In this document: piece by piece, positions 17,921 through 27,276 of the stretch
Layout: the number at the start of each line of letters is the position of its first letter
Position numbering within the stretch: position 1 is the first letter of the stretch
From: Acidobacteriota bacterium
GTDB taxonomy: Bacteria > Acidobacteriota > Blastocatellia > UBA7656
DNA: 64,000 nucleotides
NCBI GenBank assembly: GCA_016201275.1
Contig: JACQDB010000161.1
Location: 16,058-80,057, forward strand
Direction of reading: 5' to 3'
Made by a program: the position numbers and the translations under genes
The notes under the pieces: generated by a model
Told to the model about the DNA's origin: nothing
The model's input: only the letters and a program-made list of their open reading frames with translations
The model's database searches: none

Positions 17921-19891
17921 TTACGGTTTTGTGGTTTGCGCGGTCTCCAGTTTGGCTTTCATTTTTTCTATATCCTGTTTCACTTTGGCAAGGTCTAGGG
18001 CGTTGGGTTGTAATTGTGTATAGAGGGTCAATTCCTCCACCGCTTTTTGCGTCTCGCCGCGATACGAGTAGCCGTAGCCCAAAAACTTGCGGGTGTCGGG
18101 GAATTTCGGTTCCTGTTGTTTGGCCAATTCCAGATAGCGTATGCCTTCATCCAGCATATTCTCTTTGATGAAGGTTGCGCCCATGTGAAAGTTGCTGAGG
18201 GCCAAGTCCGGTTCATATTGCAGCGCACGGGAAAAGTAGGCGCGGGCTTTCATATAATTTTTCAACTCGGTGTCATAGGTGTAGGCGTGCCCCAGCGTAT
18301 CCCACAACGGCGCGCTCTTTTCATTGAGGCGCAAACCCTGTTCGCAAAGTTCTATGCCACGGGTCAGATGCGAACGCTCATTGGTCAATTCAAACATCTG
18401 TAGATGGGCATTGGCCAGATTGGTGATGACCATGATGTTATCGGCTTTGAGGGTCAAATAATGCTCGAAGATTTCGATGACCTTCTGCGGTTGTTGCAAC
18501 TTGACGTAATAATGACCGAGGATGAAATTGGCCATCGGTTGATCTTCGGCCACTGCTGCACCATGTTTCCAGAGCGTGAAGTCATCTTTCCAAGCGGTGT
18601 TCTGCGCCAGCGTTTTGCCGGTAAAAATAAGCGCTATGAGCATGACCACCGCCGCTTGAGCGGTGCGCCGATTGCTGAACGACAGCCATTTTTCAAAGGG
18701 GATTTTTACGAAAGCCAGACCTGCGAGCAGCGAAAATCCTACGGACGGAATATAAACATAACGCTCCTGCACGAGGAAATCTTCGGCCAGCGCGCCGAGA
18801 TTCAACACCGGCAACAAGTGAATGGCAAACCACAGTATGGCAAAGCGGGCGATGCTGGAATCTCGCAATCTCCACAGCAGAGCGCACACCGCTACGACAA
18901 AGAGCAAAGGCAGATAGAAGCGATAACTCAAAGGGCTTTTGACCATTTCGGTCTGATGAAAAACCGTCAGATGAAACGGCCAGAACAACAAGCCTATGTA
19001 CTTGGCAATCACCAGCGGAATGCTCATGGCCACCTGCTCATGCGGATAGGCATTGTAGTTGGCATCGCTTAACACGAAGCCCAGCGCCTTGAAGCGCATG
19101 GCGAAATAAAAGATCGTCGGCAGCAAAAACATGGAGGCGTATTCCAGTGCCGGTTTGAACTTTTCGACAAGCGGTTGATTGCGGTTGTGAATGAAAAGTT
19201 CGTAAGCGCCTATAAAGATTGGCAAAGCGACGGCAGGCTCTTTGGAAAAAGCCGCCAGCACAAACAGCCCCAGCGAATACAGAATGTTTCGCGTGCGCCC
19301 TTCTTCGCGATAGAGCATATAAAAATAGAAGGACGGCAACAGAAACAGCGCCAGAAACAGGTCCGTAGAACCGCTGATCCAGGCGACCGACTCGCTGCGT
19401 AATGGATGCACCGCAAATAACAGCGTAGCGATGGCCGTGAGTCGCAAATCGCCGCTAATCTTTTCGCAGATTTTGAAGACGAAATAGACGCCGATCAGGT
19501 GCATCAAGATATTGGCAAGATGCCAAAAGAAAGCGGAGGTGCCAAACAGCGTCCAGCCAATCATCAGATAAACGGTGAACACAGGGCGGTAATACGGCGT
19601 GGTTGGCCCGGCCTGTTTATTGGGGTCTTTGTCCTGTTTGACGCGCCAGAACCAGACCTCTTTGGTCAAGGCGTCCGGCAGATTTGACCAGCGTCGTATG
19701 AGTTCGTTCTGTAGAATCTGCGTGGTGTCGTCGTAAGCAAAATCATTGAACAGGGTATTGGCAAAACTGCCAGCCGTGACGAATAAGATGGCGATAAGAA
19801 TAGCATTACGCGACCAGTTGAAGGCCGACATTGATTTGCTGACAGCGCTGCCGTAAGCCGGAACTTTCGGAGCGCGATTTTTTCTGCCCAT
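17921..19891 (-). CDS. Multi-pass membrane GT-C glycosyltransferase-like protein with C-terminal TPRs
   Basis: 656 residues. About ten hydrophobic segments from residue 30 to about 430, with an early luminal acidic motif NDFAYDD, the DD/DE-type metal-binding loop of GT-C enzymes, and later HPLRSESVAW; then a soluble part (about 450-650) with TPR-like units such as ANFILGHYYVKLQQ and LWDTLGHAYTYD. Layout resembles TMTC/ArnT-like O-mannosyltransferase relatives, which transfer sugars from a polyprenyl-phosphate donor on the outer face of the membrane. Start ATG follows AGGTTGCAAC. The next two genes upstream on the same strand are also glycosyltransferase-like. Confidence 0.75.
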   Translation of the reverse strand: MGRKNRAPKVPAYGSAVSKSMSAFNWSRNAILIAILFVTAGSFANTLFNDFAYDDTTQILQNELIRRWSNLPDALTKEVWFWRVKQDKDPNKQAGPTTPYYRPVFTVYLMIGWTLFGTSAFFWHLANILMHLIGVYFVFKICEKISGDLRLTAIATLLFAVHPLRSESVAWISGSTDLFLALFLLPSFYFYMLYREEGRTRNILYSLGLFVLAAFSKEPAVALPIFIGAYELFIHNRNQPLVEKFKPALEYASMFLLPTIFYFAMRFKALGFVLSDANYNAYPHEQVAMSIPLVIAKYIGLLFWPFHLTVFHQTEMVKSPLSYRFYLPLLFVVAVCALLWRLRDSSIARFAILWFAIHLLPVLNLGALAEDFLVQERYVYIPSVGFSLLAGLAFVKIPFEKWLSFSNRRTAQAAVVMLIALIFTGKTLAQNTAWKDDFTLWKHGAAVAEDQPMANFILGHYYVKLQQPQKVIEIFEHYLTLKADNIMVITNLANAHLQMFELTNERSHLTRGIELCEQGLRLNEKSAPLWDTLGHAYTYDTELKNYMKARAYFSRALQYEPDLALSNFHMGATFIKENMLDEGIRYLELAKQQEPKFPDTRKFLGYGYSYRGETQKAVEELTLYTQLQPNALDLAKVKQDIEKMKAKLETAQTTKP

Positions 19892-20111
19892 GTTGCAACC
19901 TACAATAATAGAAAATTTCGGTATGAACCCAATGAAGATTCGGTAAACAAGATGCTACCGTTTAGGGCGTAGCGTGTCAACGCTACGCTCTGTCCCTTGT
20001 GATGAAAAACGCTGCACGGTTGAACTTCATAACCGAGAGAAATAACCAATAAAATCGGGCGATTTTTCACCCTCAACCGTTTGTTGGCAAGCCCTTTGAC
20101 GTAAGCCCGGT

Positions 20112-22349
20112 TCAGGGTTGAATCCAACTCTCCGGCACCCAGCCGTTGCGTTCACTATATGCGCCGCCCACTATCTGCACCTGAATTTTGCTGAAGTCGA
20201 GTTTGACAAGGCGAACCTTTGTGCCTTTGGGAACCCGCATGAGCCTGCCCTGTTGCACGAGATTTTCCAGCTTGCTTTGATCGCCGGTCGGCAGCGCATT
20301 CATTAACTCTTGCAAGGCATTGTCATCAACAGCTACGTAAATCGAGGATTGATTGCCCGCCTGTAAAGTGGCTTCCGCGCCTACGCCGAGCGCCGCGGTG
20401 GTCGCTCGATTGCTGACCTGCGGCGCGGGTTCCGAGGTCTTGAACAGACGCCAACTCAGGATGATGACCGCAAGTCCGGCGAGTATGGCGACCGCAATCC
20501 AGAGTACGGGTTTTCGCGGCCACGCGCTTGCGGGTTTGGCGGCAATCTCAACTCGCTTGGTCGAGGTTGCCGCCATCATGGGCTGAGTCACCGCCTCCGC
20601 CTGCTCTTGAGGTTCAAGAGTTGGCGCAACCTGCTCCGCAGGGCTTGCGCGACGGCCTTGCCAGCGCGCTCGTTGTCCACGCACCCATAATCCGACGATG
20701 AGGAGAGCCGCGAATCCGGTTATACTCGCGCCCAAAGTGCGCGCCGCCGTGTTGCCAAACGACACCTCCAAGCGATGCTCGCCCGCTGGCACTGCTACGA
20801 ACTGCACGCCATCCGGGTCGCTGGCCAACGTCACGGGTTGACCGTCTAAACGTGCCGACCAGCCGAGGAAATTATAGGTTTTCAATCTCACCGTCACCGG
20901 CGTGGATACCTGGACCAGCACTTCGCGGCGTGTCGGTTCCCAGCGGACAATTTCGCTCTCCCCGCTTTTGGGTTGCAGCACGACCGCTTCGGTCTGCGGC
21001 AACTCTTGTGGGTTCCTAGAGCCTTTGGGCGTAAAGCCTGCATCCAGGTAGTTCGCCGGTTGCTGGTGAATCTCGTGCGAGAACGAGGTTTTCATAATAT
21101 CGTGAAGGGTGAACCAGAAATTGAAGAGGAGAACCGCGCCCAAAGCGATGCGATAGCTCCAGCGTTTTGCCTTCGAGAGCGTCACCGTTCGGTGCAGCGC
21201 ATCCAGAGTTGCCGCGACCATCAAGGCCGTGAACAGGCAGACAATCAGCAGCCAGCGCCACGCAAAAGTGGCGACCTGAATTCTGGGCAGCAGTTTCGAG
21301 ATATGAATCGAAAGCGATGTACACATGAAGGCGCTGATGATTGCCATCAGCATCCACAAGCGCGTTTGCACACGCCCCGGCCTTGCGCTTTCATCCGGCA
21401 ACTCGCCGCCTGATGCTGCTTGACGGGCTTGCGAAAGCGCCCATAGCGTTACGCCAATAACCAACAGCGTCACCGCCAAAAGTTCAAATGATCCGTTAAT
21501 CAAGCTGCCGAAACTGTCTGTAGGCAGCAGCGTCAGATAGCTGGTGTGATAAGGAAAAATGGTGCTGAAGTGCTCTTGTATATCTTTGGTTTCAAGGGCA
21601 GCGGGCAGCAGATAGATGGCGCTAAACAGAAACCCCAGCACCATGCCCAAGCCGATTCTGAAAGCGATTTTCCAATCGCTGGCGCGCAGCGCCCAGACCA
21701 AACCATAGAAAGCCAGCAGGTAGGTCAGCAAAAAAGCGGTCGGAATATGCGTAAGCAGAAAGAGTCCGAAACATAATCCCAATCCGGCATAGTGCAGCGC
21801 TTTGCCGCCCGTGCCGAGTTGCACCGCGAAGTACAGTATCAACGGCGTCAGCACGAAGCCCATAAATTCCGGCATCGCGCCGCGCCAGTACAACTCCAGC
21901 GTGTGATACGGAACCGCCATATAAAAGAGCGCCGCCAGCAGACTCGGCAGCTTGCCATAGTAAAGTCTGGCGAGCCTATAAAAAGTCAGGCCGGAAACGG
22001 CGAAACCGCAAAGGCTGACGCCGAAAAGCACATCAAGCCAATTCTTGAAGACCATATGAAACAGTGACGTAACATAATAAAAACCCGGCGGATAATAGTT
22101 CATCCAAGGATTGCCATAGCCCTGATTCATTGCGGGCAACCAGCGCGGATAAAGGACGCCGCTGCGTATGACCGTATCGAAGTCTTGCATCACGGCAAGG
22201 TGTTGCACCAGGTCGTGAGTCAACGGCATGGAATTTTTGTGGACGCGAAAAAACGGCGCGGTTAGCGCCAGCGCCGCAACCGCGATCACCATCACCGGCG
22301 CGAATTTCGCTGCATAAAATGTTGCTGGGCTTTGGGGTTTTGCTGTCAT
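20112..22349 (-). CDS. Large membrane protein, GT-C/YfhO-like (PTPS-related membrane family)
   Basis: 745 residues with about ten transmembrane segments (20-430), an N-terminal loop motif MPLTHDLVQHL and GNPWMNYYPPGFYY, typical of the membrane family annotated as 6-pyruvoyl-tetrahydropterin-synthase-related and of GT-C enzymes. A beta-rich extracytoplasmic domain follows (about 440-540, RREVLVQVSTPVTV ... VAVPAGEHRLEVSF), then one further transmembrane helix, a Pro/Ala linker, a second helix (PVLWIAVAILAGLAVIIL) and an SH3-like C-terminal tail. Probably envelope glycan or lipid glycosylation; no donor or acceptor can be named. Start uncertain. Confidence 0.65.
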   Translation of the reverse strand: MTAKPQSPATFYAAKFAPVMVIAVAALALTAPFFRVHKNSMPLTHDLVQHLAVMQDFDTVIRSGVLYPRWLPAMNQGYGNPWMNYYPPGFYYVTSLFHMVFKNWLDVLFGVSLCGFAVSGLTFYRLARLYYGKLPSLLAALFYMAVPYHTLELYWRGAMPEFMGFVLTPLILYFAVQLGTGGKALHYAGLGLCFGLFLLTHIPTAFLLTYLLAFYGLVWALRASDWKIAFRIGLGMVLGFLFSAIYLLPAALETKDIQEHFSTIFPYHTSYLTLLPTDSFGSLINGSFELLAVTLLVIGVTLWALSQARQAASGGELPDESARPGRVQTRLWMLMAIISAFMCTSLSIHISKLLPRIQVATFAWRWLLIVCLFTALMVAATLDALHRTVTLSKAKRWSYRIALGAVLLFNFWFTLHDIMKTSFSHEIHQQPANYLDAGFTPKGSRNPQELPQTEAVVLQPKSGESEIVRWEPTRREVLVQVSTPVTVRLKTYNFLGWSARLDGQPVTLASDPDGVQFVAVPAGEHRLEVSFGNTAARTLGASITGFAALLIVGLWVRGQRARWQGRRASPAEQVAPTLEPQEQAEAVTQPMMAATSTKRVEIAAKPASAWPRKPVLWIAVAILAGLAVIILSWRLFKTSEPAPQVSNRATTAALGVGAEATLQAGNQSSIYVAVDDNALQELMNALPTGDQSKLENLVQQGRLMRVPKGTKVRLVKLDFSKIQVQIVGGAYSERNGWVPESWIQP

Positions 22350-22384
22350 CGGATGCTTTGGGGGTTCAGAAAAAGAAGTTTGGC

Positions 22385-22440
22385 GTACCGCTTAAAGGCG
22401 GCAGGCTGAGACGGCGAAATCTGCCGCCTTTAAGCGGTAC
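22385..22440. terminator. Perfect 20-bp inverted repeat between two glycosyltransferase genes
   Basis: GTACCGCTTAAAGGCGGCAG (22385-22404) and its exact complement (22421-22440) flank a 16-base loop. There is no T-run, so it may be a repeat of the AGTTTGG-GTACCGC kind also present at 4.2-4.5 kb, with an attenuating or mRNA-stabilising effect. Confidence 0.6.
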
Positions 22441-22565
22441 TCTGAACTTTAGGTTTCAGTTTTGCAGAAAACATTTTCTTGAGCCTTATCGTTGGTCGGC
22501 CAAGGCTCCCAAGGAGCAGAGGGGGTTGGCCAGGGGAATTTTCGATTTGTGATGAAGGTCATCGC

Positions 22566-24011
22566 TTATACTTTCGGGCGGCACACCAGTATGAATTGAT
22601 AACCGAGCAGCGTTTTCCTGAGCTTGGTCAATCCCCAGTTCAGCAAATGGAAGAAGCTGAAGGCGCGCCCTTTGCTGGTCGCTGGCAGAATCAAGGGCAA
22701 AGGAATCGGCGTGACGCTGGTGCTGATGACATCCAAGCCGCAATCGCTGGCCAGTTTCTTGGCGGTCTTCAAGGTGAAGAAGCGCAGGTGCGTTTCATCC
22801 AGTATGCCGACACGGCTGTAGTTAAAGCGCCCGAAAAACAGATTCAGCCGTATCCATATATTGGCAACATTGGGCAGCGAAATCAGCACGCTGCCGCCGG
22901 GTTTGAGCAAGCCATTGACCTTTGCCAGTACGGTGCGCGGGTTGTGCAGGTGTTCCAGCACATCGCCGAAAATGATGGCATCAAAGCGCCCCAGTCCGCT
23001 CAAATCCATCTTCTCAATATCGCCGACCAGCATCTTTTCACAATACTGCTGGGCGATTTCGGCCATCTGCGGGTCTTGTTCGATGCCCGTGACTTTGCAG
23101 CCGAGCTTGACCATTTCGGAACTGAGATAGCCGGTAGCCGTGCCGATTTCCAAGACCTCCGCCGGTCGTTGTTGGCTCACCCATTTGACCATCTGCGCGT
23201 GGCTGCTGTACGGGTCGGCGTTTTTATAAACGTAGCGGTCGGCAGCAATTTCGTATTTCGGTTCGTGCAAGACGCGGGCTTTGTGCAATCTATATTTCAT
23301 AGCCGATTTGATGCAGTTGAAAGCGTATGCCAGACCGTTGACATAACAAATCTCGTCGCCGTAATAGGTGGGTATCGGGCGTTCGGCAATGCGTAAGCCC
23401 GCCTCTTTGAATTGAATCAGGATGTCTGTGTCGAAGTGCCATTCGTTGGAGTTCATCAAAAAGGGAATGCGCTTGAGGGCTTCGCAACTGTAGAGCCGAT
23501 AGCCCGAATGAAACTCCGACAACTTCATGCCGATGATGCGATTTTCCAGCAAGGTCAGAATCTTGTTGCCGACGTATTTGTAGAGCGGCATCCCGCCAGC
23601 GCGTGGGTCGCAGCCCTCTGCCATGCGCGAACCGAAGACCATATCAGCTTCATCGTTCTCCAGCGGTTCAAGCAATTGATTGAGGACTTCGGGCGCATAT
23701 TGCCCGTCGGCGTGCAGCATCACGACAATGTCAAAGCCACGGGCGATGGCGTATTGATAACCGGCTTTCTGATTGCCGCCATAGCGCAGATTCTGAGCAT
23801 TGCGATGCACGGTCAATTTATCCAAACGCTTGGTGTGCTTGTAGCCGAGCGCCGCATAATAGGTGTTGTCGGTGGAGCAATCATCGAACAAAAAGACCTC
23901 TTCAACCTTGTCCCACACCTCTTTCGGTATGCGATCCATCGTCCAGTCCAGTTTATTGACCGCGTTGTAGGCGATGACAAAGATGCCGATGCGCTTTTGT
24001 GGTGATGGCAT
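22566..24011 (-). CDS. Fusion of GT2 glycosyltransferase and SAM methyltransferase
   Basis: 481 residues. Residues 1-240 are a dolichyl-phosphate-mannose-synthase-like GT2 domain: IGIFVIAYNA, VFLFDDCSTDNT, the metal-binding region MLHADGQYAP and FGSRMAEGCDPR. Residues about 265-430 are a class I methyltransferase: VLEIGTATGYLSSEM, VTGIEQDPQM, FDAIIFGDVLEHLHNP and LKPGGSVLISLPN. It would load a sugar on a polyprenyl phosphate and methylate a sugar or lipid, both in the cytoplasm. Start ATG follows AGGTCTTAA. The two downstream same-strand GT-C-like membrane proteins could use the polyprenyl-P-sugar it makes; that is inference. Confidence 0.85.
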   Translation of the reverse strand: MPSPQKRIGIFVIAYNAVNKLDWTMDRIPKEVWDKVEEVFLFDDCSTDNTYYAALGYKHTKRLDKLTVHRNAQNLRYGGNQKAGYQYAIARGFDIVVMLHADGQYAPEVLNQLLEPLENDEADMVFGSRMAEGCDPRAGGMPLYKYVGNKILTLLENRIIGMKLSEFHSGYRLYSCEALKRIPFLMNSNEWHFDTDILIQFKEAGLRIAERPIPTYYGDEICYVNGLAYAFNCIKSAMKYRLHKARVLHEPKYEIAADRYVYKNADPYSSHAQMVKWVSQQRPAEVLEIGTATGYLSSEMVKLGCKVTGIEQDPQMAEIAQQYCEKMLVGDIEKMDLSGLGRFDAIIFGDVLEHLHNPRTVLAKVNGLLKPGGSVLISLPNVANIWIRLNLFFGRFNYSRVGILDETHLRFFTLKTAKKLASDCGLDVISTSVTPIPLPLILPATSKGRAFSFFHLLNWGLTKLRKTLLGYQFILVCRPKV

Positions 24012-24285
24012 TTAAGACCTGCTTTGAGTCGAGAATAAGCCTGGAAAATTTATCAGCTTTACCTCGCCTTGTAAAGATTGATGAACGGCCTCGTAAGGCT
24101 ATAGCTGTGAACGGCAAACAATTTGAAGTGCAGGTTGAGCATAGAAACTTTCTTTGAAAATGACCGAGTTTGCGTACCCGGCGACTCCAAAGAAAACGCC
24201 GGATGGCGGAGGCCATCAAGCCGTTCCGCTACGCCGCCAACTGAGGAGGAAAAAATGAAGCGGGTAAATTGTTGAAAAGGAGAAG
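24012..24285. other. Spacer between GT2 fusion and tRNA
   Basis: No gene is supported; weak reverse-strand frames look random. A short CGGATGGCGGAGGCCATCAAG hairpin-like stretch lies near 24202. Confidence 0.3.
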
Positions 24286-24358
24286 TGGCCCCTCAGGGAT
24301 TTGAACCCCGGACCAAAGGATTATGAGTCCTCTGCTCTAACCGCTGAGCTAAGGGGCC
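24286..24358 (-). tRNA. tRNA with anticodon CAU, probably tRNA-Ile2 (lysidine type)
   Basis: A complete 73-base cloverleaf on the minus strand begins GGCCCCTTAGCTCAG, has the anticodon loop CTCATAA and ends TTCAAATCCC...GGGGCCA; no CCA is encoded. Acceptor stem GGCCCCU pairs fully. The acceptor and D-arm match E. coli tRNA-Ile2 (ileX) much better than elongator tRNA-Met (GGCUACG), so after lysidine modification by TilS it would read AUA. Elongator Met cannot be fully excluded. Confidence 0.92.
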
Positions 24359-25179
24359 AGCGTATGGAAATTCATTCAATGACTTGATTCTGCAACCCCA
24401 AGGCAGAGGATTTTTTCTGTCTTCAAGCCGACGCCACTGCCGGTGCCGACCGTTTTGCACTGCCTCATAGTCAAGGGGAAATTAAACCATCTCGACGGCC
24501 ATTTTGCAAACTCCAGCTTCAAACGATAGTGCCGAAAACTTGCTTTGTGAATAGGCGTGGCATAAAATTGTCGCGCTTTTACGGATCGTTACAAGCTTTC
24601 ATCGAATTGCTAAAACGACGCTGAGATGGCTTCAGCCAATGAGTATCATTCAACCACTGTTGGCGTGCGCGCATCGCCATTAACGGGCAACCGGTGGGCG
24701 GGGTGAAGGCCGATAACTTAAGATCGTGGATGAAATAACCTGCACAACGTAAGTGCTTTTCCAATGCCTTGTACGGGCGACCACCGCAGGGTTGCCCGTA
24801 CAAGGTTGCACTTGATTTCATCCCCAATCCTTAATGTTGCTTTGCCTCGGTATTCAACAGCACGCTGATTTCGAGTTGGGCCTTCGATGTCGTCTGGCGC
24901 AAGCGCGCAGAGCTTTTACAACTCGCTTGAAAGGACAAAGCATGAGGCGAAATTTCTTCTTCCCAACCACGCAGAATATCAGGAATACGACGGGGCTTGC
25001 TTGATTCTCTGGCGTCGTGATCTTCGTGGTGAAGTGAGTTTGTCGTTGATCCGTAGTGGGAGAGGAAAAGCCCTGCGAGGCCAGCAAAAAGTCGTGCTTG
25101 AAATAAACCACCGATGACCGATGACCAGAGCTTCGCTGATCTTCGGTCGGCGGCAATTCATCACCATCGAAAGGACACC
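24359..25179. other. Gene-free region downstream of tRNA
   Basis: About 820 bp without a convincing gene. It contains MITE family C copy 2 (24717-24834). The part at 24850-25170 has short frames without ribosome sites and CTTCGTGGTG / CACCATCGAAAG pieces that look like repeat debris. Confidence 0.4.
24717..24834 (+). repeat. MITE-like element, family C, copy 2
   Basis: Same orientation and order of blocks as the copy at 2058-2171: GATGAAATAACCTGCA near the left end, hairpin TTGTACGGGCGACC / GGGTTGCCCGTACAA, then TTGCACTTGATTTCATCC and AATCCTTA. Length about 118 bp. Isolated hairpins of the same kind at about 34718-34752 and 48895-48925 may be relics. Confidence 0.75.
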
Positions 25180-26160
25180 ATGAACGCACCAAGAGCTTGG
25201 CGAAAGCCTTATTTGACGGGCTTGATACTGTTTGTCATAGTTTTTTTCGCCGGGTTTTTCAGCTTTGCCGTACCGTCTAGCTGGCAGGAAAAATCTCCTG
25301 CTGGTGCGCCGCCGCCTGCTGTTGCTGCGCCAACCGTGGCGGCGCATTTTCATCACCTGCATTTGAACACCACCGACCCGAAAGCCGCGATGGCTTTTTA
25401 TCCGGCGAAATTCGATTGTGAAAAAGGGCGGTTTGCCGGTTTGTTGGACGGTATATGGACGCAGAAATCATGGCTGCTGTTTCGCCAGGTAACGAAGCCG
25501 CCGCTTGCCGATTTCACTTCGGCAGTCTGGCATTTCGGCTGGGGCGCAGAGGACATGAAAGCGACGTATGAAAAACAGCTTGCTTCGGGAACGAAATTTT
25601 TTACCCCGCTCACAGACATCAGCGACATCGGCGGCACGCAAGGCGCGACCGGCACTTTTTTTTATGCCTATGTTTCCGGCCCCGATAATGCCTTGATTGA
25701 ATTGAACACTGCCGGACATCATCGCTTCGGGCATATCCATTTATTCAGCGCCGACCCGATTGCCGCAGGCCAGTGGTACATGAAATATCTGGGCGCGAAA
25801 GGGCGCGTCAGTTCGTCACGCGAACCGCGCATTTATCGCGGCGTACAAATTGGCCCCAGCGCTTCGCTGATGGTGGATAATGTCAACCTCATCATCTTCC
25901 CTGTCGAATATACCAAGGCCGCTTATCCCGAACAGTGGAAAGGCAAAAGCGAACTCGAATCCACCAAAGGCCACGTCGTTGACCACCTCGGTTTTAGTTT
26001 CGACAATCTGGCGGAGGCCGTAGCCAGGTTGCGTAAAGAGGGCGTCAAGGTGACAGAAGAAATCCACTCGGTCGCGGGCGGCAAAATCAAATTCGCGTTC
26101 ATTGAAGGGCCGGACAAAATTCGTATCGAATTGATTGAAGGCCACGCTCACAAAGAGTAA
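25180..26160 (+). CDS. Membrane-anchored protein with two VOC/glyoxalase-type domains
   Basis: 326 residues from ATG 25180 (AAAGGA at -9), preferred over an upstream in-frame start because a signal anchor follows at once (YLTGLILFVIVFFAGFFSFAV). Then a Pro/Ala linker and two VOC beta-alpha-beta-beta-beta modules: about 65-185 (FHHLHLNTTDPKAAMAFY ... NALIELN) and about 190-322 (FGHIHLFSADPIAAGQWYMK ... VVDHLGFSFDNLAEA ... IRIELIEG). VOC proteins are metal-dependent lyases, dioxygenases or binding proteins. Candidate metal residues are the His of HHLHL, HIHLF and DHLGF and the Glu of IELN and IELIEG. Substrate unknown; extracytoplasmic. Confidence 0.8.
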   Translation: MNAPRAWRKPYLTGLILFVIVFFAGFFSFAVPSSWQEKSPAGAPPPAVAAPTVAAHFHHLHLNTTDPKAAMAFYPAKFDCEKGRFAGLLDGIWTQKSWLLFRQVTKPPLADFTSAVWHFGWGAEDMKATYEKQLASGTKFFTPLTDISDIGGTQGATGTFFYAYVSGPDNALIELNTAGHHRFGHIHLFSADPIAAGQWYMKYLGAKGRVSSSREPRIYRGVQIGPSASLMVDNVNLIIFPVEYTKAAYPEQWKGKSELESTKGHVVDHLGFSFDNLAEAVARLRKEGVKVTEEIHSVAGGKIKFAFIEGPDKIRIELIEGHAHKE

Positions 26161-26164
26161 TCCA

Positions 26165-26841
26165 GTCGTCTCTTTTTCGTCGGCATTCTTCAGGCGTCGA
26201 GCCGTTATCGCTTGCCCGACGATTTTCCTGCTGCAACTTTTCGCCTTCATCGGTCTTGCTCAAACAGGCAAATTGTCTAGGCGTTGGGAAGGCAAATATC
26301 ATCTATGCAAGGCGAACGCCCGGCTCTTGCGACCTTCAAAAAAGAGGACGACAAGTACACCGATGCAATCACCGGTCTGCGCGGCGACCCACCGCTCAAA
26401 AAGAGCAAAGTTGAGGGCGACAAAGTTATTGCCAAAGCCGAAATCGAAACGTCGCAAGGCAATTTTGTTAACAATTACACCTTCACCTTGCAAGGCGATT
26501 CGTTAAAGGAACAAGGAGTGCTTGATTTCAACGCTAGTCTTTTCACGTTTGATATAGCGTTGAAACGTGCTGCTGATGAAACTGCTACGCCAGCAACTCA
26601 AGCGTCAACTGCGCCGCGCCCACAACCCCAAATCCAAGGACAGGCAGCAGCGCATAAACATACCGCAGCCGCAACAGAAATAGTCCATAGATTATTTTGT
26701 CAGTCAGTGGAGTCTTGAATACATCGGACGCGAAAGCGCTTTCGGTCCTGCGTTGCGTGAAGGCGTGGTGACGTTTACGAAACGCCCGGATGGCAAATCG
26801 GTTGGAGGTTCAATCGCCGGCAAACACAATGGCGGCGCTTA
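26165..26841 (+). pseudogene. Frameshifted gene for a secreted beta-barrel-like protein, cut by MITE A
   Basis: Pieces of one protein lie in different frames. A signal-like stretch (TIFLLQLFAFIGLAQ, then RRWEGKY) runs to about 26300. A +1/-1 shift there leads into QGERPALATFKKEDDKYT ... KVEGDKVIAKAEIET ... NYTFTLQGDSL, ending at 26718. A third piece ([20 protein letters not shown] ... [15 protein letters not shown]) begins after a TAG at 26681-26683 in another frame and runs straight into the MITE at 26842. Original function unknown; the GKYH/TFTLQGDSL style fits small secreted lipocalin-like domains. I infer a dead gene. Confidence 0.7.
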
Positions 26842-26937
26842 TATAGCGAATTTCATTTGTCCGCGACCACGATACCTTGTTGAGAGGCGGTCTTCGACCG
26901 CCTCTCAACAAATCGCACACATCTGCAAGCCGCTATA
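26842..26937 (+). repeat. MITE-like element, family A, copy 2
   Basis: 96 bp with ends TATAGCG and CGCTATA and a near-perfect internal hairpin GTTGAGAGGCGGTC / GACCGCCTCTCAAC. Reverse complement of the copy at 120-220 over its ends and core. It is inserted in, or at the 3' end of, the broken gene 26165-26841. Confidence 0.8.
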
Positions 26938-27276
26938 AAGAAAGCTGCGTGATTGCCTTCGCTTGGGCAATACGATCTATGCCAAAGAGAGGAGGAAATA
27001 AAATTTCCAGTGGCAGTTGAGAGACGGTCTTCGGATTACCGCTCAACGAAAGCAGAGGAATTTTGTGAGAACTCTGCCGATTGAAAAGCCGGATAAGCAA
27101 TCAGGCTGTTGAGGTAAAACCATGTGGTGCTTCAGCGGCTGTCTCACAGGGCACATCACGATCAAAACTATTGTAAGCGATAAAATCCGACGCTAGGATG
27201 GGAAACGTTACAGTGCCCCTTCCAGTATTTTAATGCTTTGAACCCTGTGACTGCTCTATGTAATGAAGAGGATGAC
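26938..27276. other. Gene-free spacer with hairpin relic
   Basis: No gene. A degenerate GTTGAGAGACGGTCTTCGG ... CCGCTCAAC dyad at 27019-27049 resembles the core of families A and B. The end of the region carries GAAGAGGATGAC, the ribosome site of the next gene. Confidence 0.4.
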
